The translations under genes and the position numbers were made by a program. From Gammaproteobacteria bacterium (lineage in GTDB: Bacteria; Pseudomonadota; Gammaproteobacteria; Ga0077536), in the NCBI GenBank assembly GCA_016191285.1, contig JACPPA010000012.1, positions 124,001 through 188,000 on the forward strand: 64,000 nucleotides of DNA, in the 5' to 3' direction. Below the pieces are notes generated by a model. That model searched no databases. It had not been told where the DNA came from and saw only the letters and a list, made by a program, of their open reading frames with translations. Below, piece by piece: positions 60,467 through 64,000 of this stretch; within the stretch, counting starts at the first letter, position 1; every line of letters begins with the position of its first letter.

Positions 60467-62554
60467 TCACCGTTTCGCGGTCTCGATCGATTTATTGGCT
60501 TGGCGGCGAATGTAATGTTGAAGCGCCACCAAATCACTGTCGGTCAATTCGCGGAACGCCGGCATCCCAGCTTTTTTACGCACACCGCCAACTACGATTT
60601 CGCGCAAACCATCCAAGAACAACGGAATGGGCGAAGAGCGCAGATCGGGCGCGTAACCTCCCGACACCGCACCGCCGCCATGACAGGTCACGCAATTCTT
60701 CAAGAACAAATGACTGCCCTGCTCGGCCACCAGCGGATCGACTTTGAAATCATCCTTGATGAGGGGTTTAGCCATTTGCGGCGGTGGTGAGGGCGGCAAC
60801 ACCGCGCCACCTTCCAGGCTGAAAATCAGCAGGCGCCGCGGATGCACGCGATAACCCCAACCGTGCTGCGCCGTGATCGAGCCCGCCATCGACACCCCGG
60901 CGCCACCCCAGCCCGTGAGAATCGCGAGATATTGTTTGCCGTCGACGCTGTAGCTGATGGGCGGTGCCGAGAGACCAACGCCGGTGTTGAACTTCCAGAC
61001 TTCCTTGCCGGTGTCGGCACGGTAGCCGACGAGCATGCCGTCGGCACGCCCTTCGAACACCAGGTTTCCTGCAGTGGTGAGCGTGCCTGGATTCCATACG
61101 CCAGGCAGCTTGACCTCCCACACTTTCTTCTTCTTCACCGCATCCCATGCGATCAACGCGCTGGCATCCAGTTTCAGCGGCACATCTTCACGCATTAAAT
61201 CCACGCCCGGATCGAATTGAAAGCTGGGCGATTCCCATTTCACCAAATTGAATCCTTTGTCAGTGAAGATCGCCGGAATATCCATGATCGGGATGTAGGT
61301 GAGACCGGTTTGCGGATTGAAGGACATGGCGTGCCAGTTATGCACGCCTAAAGCGCTCGGGTTAATCAGCGTTTCACCGGTTTCATAGCGCGCGTTTGGC
61401 GCTTCTACGGGGCGGCCGGTTTTCAGATCGACATGCGTCGCCCAGGTCACATTGATCAGCTTGTCGGCCGAGATGAGCTTGCCAGTCGCGCGATCGATGA
61501 CATAGAAAAATCCATTTTTCGGCGCGTGCAACAAGGCCTTTACCGGCTTACCGTCGATTTTTAGATCAGCAAGCACCATGTCCATATTCGAGTTGTAATC
61601 CCACGACTCCCCGGGCACCGTTTGGTAATGCCACAGGTACTTGCCGGTATCAGCATCGAGCGCGACGATCGCGCACAAGAACAAATTGTCGCCGCCGCCG
61701 GGGCTCCGGATCTTGCGATTCCACGGCGAACCATTGCCCGTGCCGAGATAGATTCGATTGAACGCCGGGTCGTACGTAAGCCCGTTCCATACGGTGCCGC
61801 CGCCGCCGTGCTTCCACCACTCGCCGGTCCAGGTTTTCGCCGCCATCGCTTGCGTTTCATCTTCAAAGCCCGCGGCGGGATTACCCGGTACGGTATAGAA
61901 ACGCCAGATCTGTTTGCCGGTCGCCGCGTCATACGCGGTCACGTAACCGCGTAACGGACCCCATTCCGTGCCGCCGTTGCCGATAATGATTTTGTCGTTG
62001 AAGGCGCGCGGCGCGCCATTGATAAAATATGGCTTCGCGGGGTCGACGGTCATCGTGCTCCAGATTTCCGTGCCACTCTTCGCATCAACCGCATTCAGTC
62101 GACCATCCCCGGTGGCGACATAGACCTTGCCCTTCCAATATGCGACGCCGCGGTTCGAATCCCAAATCACGCGTCCGCGATCGCCCGCTGCCTCGATGAC
62201 CTGGGGGTCATAGGTCCATAGCACCTTTTGGGTTTTGAGATCGAGCGCAATGACGATACTGTAGCTGCCAGTGAAATACATGACACCGTCAACGACAAGC
62301 GGAGTGGCGAGCAGTGATTTGTGGGCGGGGAGATCGAGAAACCAATCGAGCGCGAGCTTGCTGACATTATCTGCCGTGACCTGACGCAATGGACTGTAGC
62401 GCTGCTCGCTATAGGTTCGGCCATAGGACAACCAATTGGCGCCTTGCGTGTCATCGGCCAGGGCCTTGCCATCCACCACGGTCACCGCGTGTGTGATCGC
62501 GCTGAACGCGATACCGCAGAGCAAGCTACTAATGATCCGTAATCGCATATTCAA
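60467..62554 (-). CDS. PQQ-dependent alcohol dehydrogenase with C-terminal cytochrome c (copy 2)
   Basis: A 695-residue paralogue of the downstream enzyme: signal peptide (SSLLCGIAFSAITHA), propeller with QGANWLSYGRTYSEQRYSPL, GESWDYNSNMDMVLADL and GKQYLAILTGWGGAG, and a haem c site CVTCHGG near residue 642. It also lacks the vicinal cysteines (GRVIWDSNRGVAYWKGKVY). The N-terminus is leader-like. It oxidises an alcohol or aldehyde in the periplasm and passes electrons to its haem. The specificity difference from copy 1 is unknown. Confidence 0.93.
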   Translation of the reverse strand: MNMRLRIISSLLCGIAFSAITHAVTVVDGKALADDTQGANWLSYGRTYSEQRYSPLRQVTADNVSKLALDWFLDLPAHKSLLATPLVVDGVMYFTGSYSIVIALDLKTQKVLWTYDPQVIEAAGDRGRVIWDSNRGVAYWKGKVYVATGDGRLNAVDAKSGTEIWSTMTVDPAKPYFINGAPRAFNDKIIIGNGGTEWGPLRGYVTAYDAATGKQIWRFYTVPGNPAAGFEDETQAMAAKTWTGEWWKHGGGGTVWNGLTYDPAFNRIYLGTGNGSPWNRKIRSPGGGDNLFLCAIVALDADTGKYLWHYQTVPGESWDYNSNMDMVLADLKIDGKPVKALLHAPKNGFFYVIDRATGKLISADKLINVTWATHVDLKTGRPVEAPNARYETGETLINPSALGVHNWHAMSFNPQTGLTYIPIMDIPAIFTDKGFNLVKWESPSFQFDPGVDLMREDVPLKLDASALIAWDAVKKKKVWEVKLPGVWNPGTLTTAGNLVFEGRADGMLVGYRADTGKEVWKFNTGVGLSAPPISYSVDGKQYLAILTGWGGAGVSMAGSITAQHGWGYRVHPRRLLIFSLEGGAVLPPSPPPQMAKPLIKDDFKVDPLVAEQGSHLFLKNCVTCHGGGAVSGGYAPDLRSSPIPLFLDGLREIVVGGVRKKAGMPAFRELTDSDLVALQHYIRRQANKSIETAKR

Positions 62555-62665
62555 CGCTCCCCTCGATTTATTGTTCTGGGCAAATCATTCGGATCTAATT
62601 CGCTTATGTAAAGCACCTCGGATTGACCGTCGGTTCAGACCAACCTGACGCGCGTCAAACACCCC

Positions 62666-62998
62666 GTGGATATCACATTTCTCGCCACTCATCCCCCTCT
62701 TGGCCCGCGCCTCGCAACCCTCCATGTTGCCGAATGGCAGCATCTGTATGCTGGCTGGAACGCCGTCATCGCGCTAGCCGAATTCGAAGCCCAATATAGC
62801 GATGGTCGGCTGCCAACAACACTGGTCGCGCTCGAAGGCGGATTGTTGCTGGGTTCGGTGAGCCCGATTTACGACGATCTCCCGGGTTGGGAGCACTTCA
62901 ATCCCTGGCTCGCGAGCCTCCTGGTGCTGCCCGAATTCCGCGGCGCGGGTACATGCCACTCGCGAGATCATGAAATTAGGGTACTGACTCGCGACTAA
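62666..62998 (+). pseudogene. truncated GNAT acetyltransferase
   Basis: A 110-codon frame from GTG 62666. AEWQHLYAGWNAVIALAEFE, LVALEGGLLLGSVSPIYDDL and PWLASLLVLPEFRGAG are the first half of a GNAT domain up to the acetyl-CoA-binding R/QxxGxG/A region. The frame then ends in unrelated sequence (TCHSRDHEIRVL) with no beta-5/alpha-4 part. It is probably cut by rearrangement. Confidence 0.72.
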
Positions 62999-63029
62999 CC
63001 CACTTCGTTCGTCTACTACTGGAGCGTTT

Positions 63030-63091
63030 TGTGGGAGCCGCTTTAGCGGCGAATCCCTATTGACGCCCATTCGCCGCTAAAGCGGCTCCCA
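63030..63091. repeat. REP inverted pair
   Basis: Plus copy 63030-63054 and minus copy 63069-63091, both with stem GCCGCTTTAGCGGC, after the truncated GNAT gene. Confidence 0.86.
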
Positions 63092-63133
63092 GAATTTCCA
63101 CGCACTCAACAATTGACCCAGACAATGCATCAA

Positions 63134-63913
63134 CTAAAACGGACTGCAGCCGCGATCGCTGTACTCAGTCCCGCCAAACAAAGCGGTCATAAGCCCATTC
63201 CGCCATTGGCGTACCTGGCCACCGAAGCGACAGAGATCGAGCATCTCCAGCCGTAACTCCATCATGCGCGTCAAAGGTAGTTTCACCTCCAACGGCGCGC
63301 GTGTGGCGCCGCTTAACAAGGTCATCACACAGAAGTCTTCGTTGCGCTGATCGTCATGCTCCACACGTTCGCAGAATTTGGGATCTTTGATCGCCGCACC
63401 GCCCAGCCATACTTCGTGATTACCACGGCCGAGCGACCAGCGCGCGAAAAGCTCAGCCCACGGCGGCGCCCAGTGGGACTTCAACAGTTGGACGGCCTGT
63501 TTCGAATCGCTCGCAAAGGGACTGCCCCATTCGCGGACCCGAAACGATTCAGGAAACGCCACGGGCGGATACGGAAACTCCGCGATCAGCGGCGGGTAAT
63601 TCGAATACCGTTGCATATCGATCGAGTCGATGCGTAACCGGACGCGCGCGGGCCGATCAAAGCGCAAGAGATCGCCCACTTGCGATAACGACCAATGCAC
63701 CGGATCTGGTCCACACTTCTGCACCAAATTGCTATTAGCGGGATCTTTCGCCGGGTCTTGCTCCATGCCGCGCATTACATAGAACAGCGCACAATCGTCG
63801 CTCGCGAAGTCAGCGCTGTGAATTGGCTGCCAGCCCCAGAAGATGCTGAGCTGGCGCGCGCCAACGACGAGCCCGATGAGGATCAAGAACCCGAGGATAA
63901 GGCGGCGAACCAT
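63134..63913 (-). CDS. membrane-anchored protein of unknown function
   Basis: A 259-residue protein. An N-terminal hydrophobic helix (RLILGFLILIGLVVGARQ) could be a signal anchor. The rest is soluble with six to seven cysteines (DDCALFY, KCGPDP, FCERVE, EDFCVMT, LCRFGGQ, RGCSPF). Not recognised. ATG 63913 is the natural start. A periplasmic location would suit the cysteines; this is inference. Confidence 0.7.
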   Translation of the reverse strand: MVRRLILGFLILIGLVVGARQLSIFWGWQPIHSADFASDDCALFYVMRGMEQDPAKDPANSNLVQKCGPDPVHWSLSQVGDLLRFDRPARVRLRIDSIDMQRYSNYPPLIAEFPYPPVAFPESFRVREWGSPFASDSKQAVQLLKSHWAPPWAELFARWSLGRGNHEVWLGGAAIKDPKFCERVEHDDQRNEDFCVMTLLSGATRAPLEVKLPLTRMMELRLEMLDLCRFGGQVRQWRNGLMTALFGGTEYSDRGCSPF

Positions 63914-63981
63914 CGCGTCAGGGTGCCACAGCGATGTCGATTAAACTAGCGTGCCGATCTGGCGCAGTCGATGGTTGCTTT

Positions 63982-64000
63982 AGTGTGGGAGCAACTTTAG
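63982..64000 (+). repeat. partial REP at window end
   Basis: AGTGTGGGAGCAACTTTAG begins like the REP family but the stem is altered and cut off by the window edge. Confidence 0.55.

Noticed and set aside
58143-62554. Lanthanide-dependent (XoxF/PedH-like) dehydrogenases
   Set aside because: The position two after the catalytic Asp is Asn in both proteins, not the Asp expected for lanthanide binding.

Overview
The window is a piece of a GC-rich proteobacterial chromosome. A gammaproteobacterium, or a related lineage, is the best guess. The evidence is a DarP/YjgA ribosome-maturation gene, a TTG-started VWA protein of the gammaproteobacterial TIGR03503 type, and many Pseudomonas-style REP palindromes between genes. 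No rRNA, tRNA, CRISPR array, prophage or intact insertion sequence is visible. Species cannot be named from the sequence.

Layout. 0-9 kb (mostly minus strand) holds small catabolic and housekeeping enzymes: DarP, an AhpD/CMD protein, a VOC protein, an esterase, an SDR, a DUF169 + creatininase + MaoC group, a cNMP/rhodanese protein, an N-formylglutamate amidohydrolase, a nitronate monooxygenase and an alpha/beta hydrolase. 9.1-12.7 kb is an accessory island: Phd/VapC, MazEF, a frameshifted ParDE, BrnT with its antitoxin, gene remnants, and three related attC-like imperfect palindromes, which together look like an integron cassette cluster without integrase. 12.8-23.4 kb is a catabolic locus: a GAF-PucR regulator divergent from a carboxylase operon (two HyuA-like subunits, a small zinc-binding subunit, a HyuB-like subunit, a short UroD-like protein and a PaaK-like CoA ligase). 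Its subunit set matches acetophenone carboxylase rather than acetone carboxylase.

23.4-46.4 kb is mixed: an RlmI-like methyltransferase inside REP clusters, an amidase, a GST, an NAPE-PLD-like hydrolase, an SbmA/YddA-like ABC protein, a four-gene operon around an unassigned 1365-residue membrane protein with an internal duplication, CorA, a VWA pair, a cNMP-GGDEF protein, FolP-Pip and a CaiB-type CoA transferase. 46.7-51.8 kb encodes a complete coenzyme F420 pathway (CofE, CofD, CofC, fused FbiC), which is uncommon in Gram-negative bacteria.

51.9-58.1 kb is a tightly overlapping plus-strand operon: a 2-methylfumaryl-CoA isomerase-like CoA transferase, an LvaA/ACAD11-type kinase, two acyl-CoA dehydrogenases, an enoyl-CoA hydratase, a CMD protein and a cupin. 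It converges on two tandem paralogous PQQ/haem c dehydrogenases (58.1-62.6 kb) that lack the usual vicinal cysteines. A broken GNAT gene and an unknown membrane-anchored protein close the window.

Overall the window suggests a metabolically versatile heterotroph with CoA-thioester, aromatic/ketone and alcohol oxidation and an F420 cofactor supply. The strongest leads for new biology are the Apc-like carboxylase locus, the kinase/isomerase acyl-CoA operon, the unusual PQQ enzyme pair, the F420 cluster with no visible client enzyme, and the attC-like toxin-antitoxin island.
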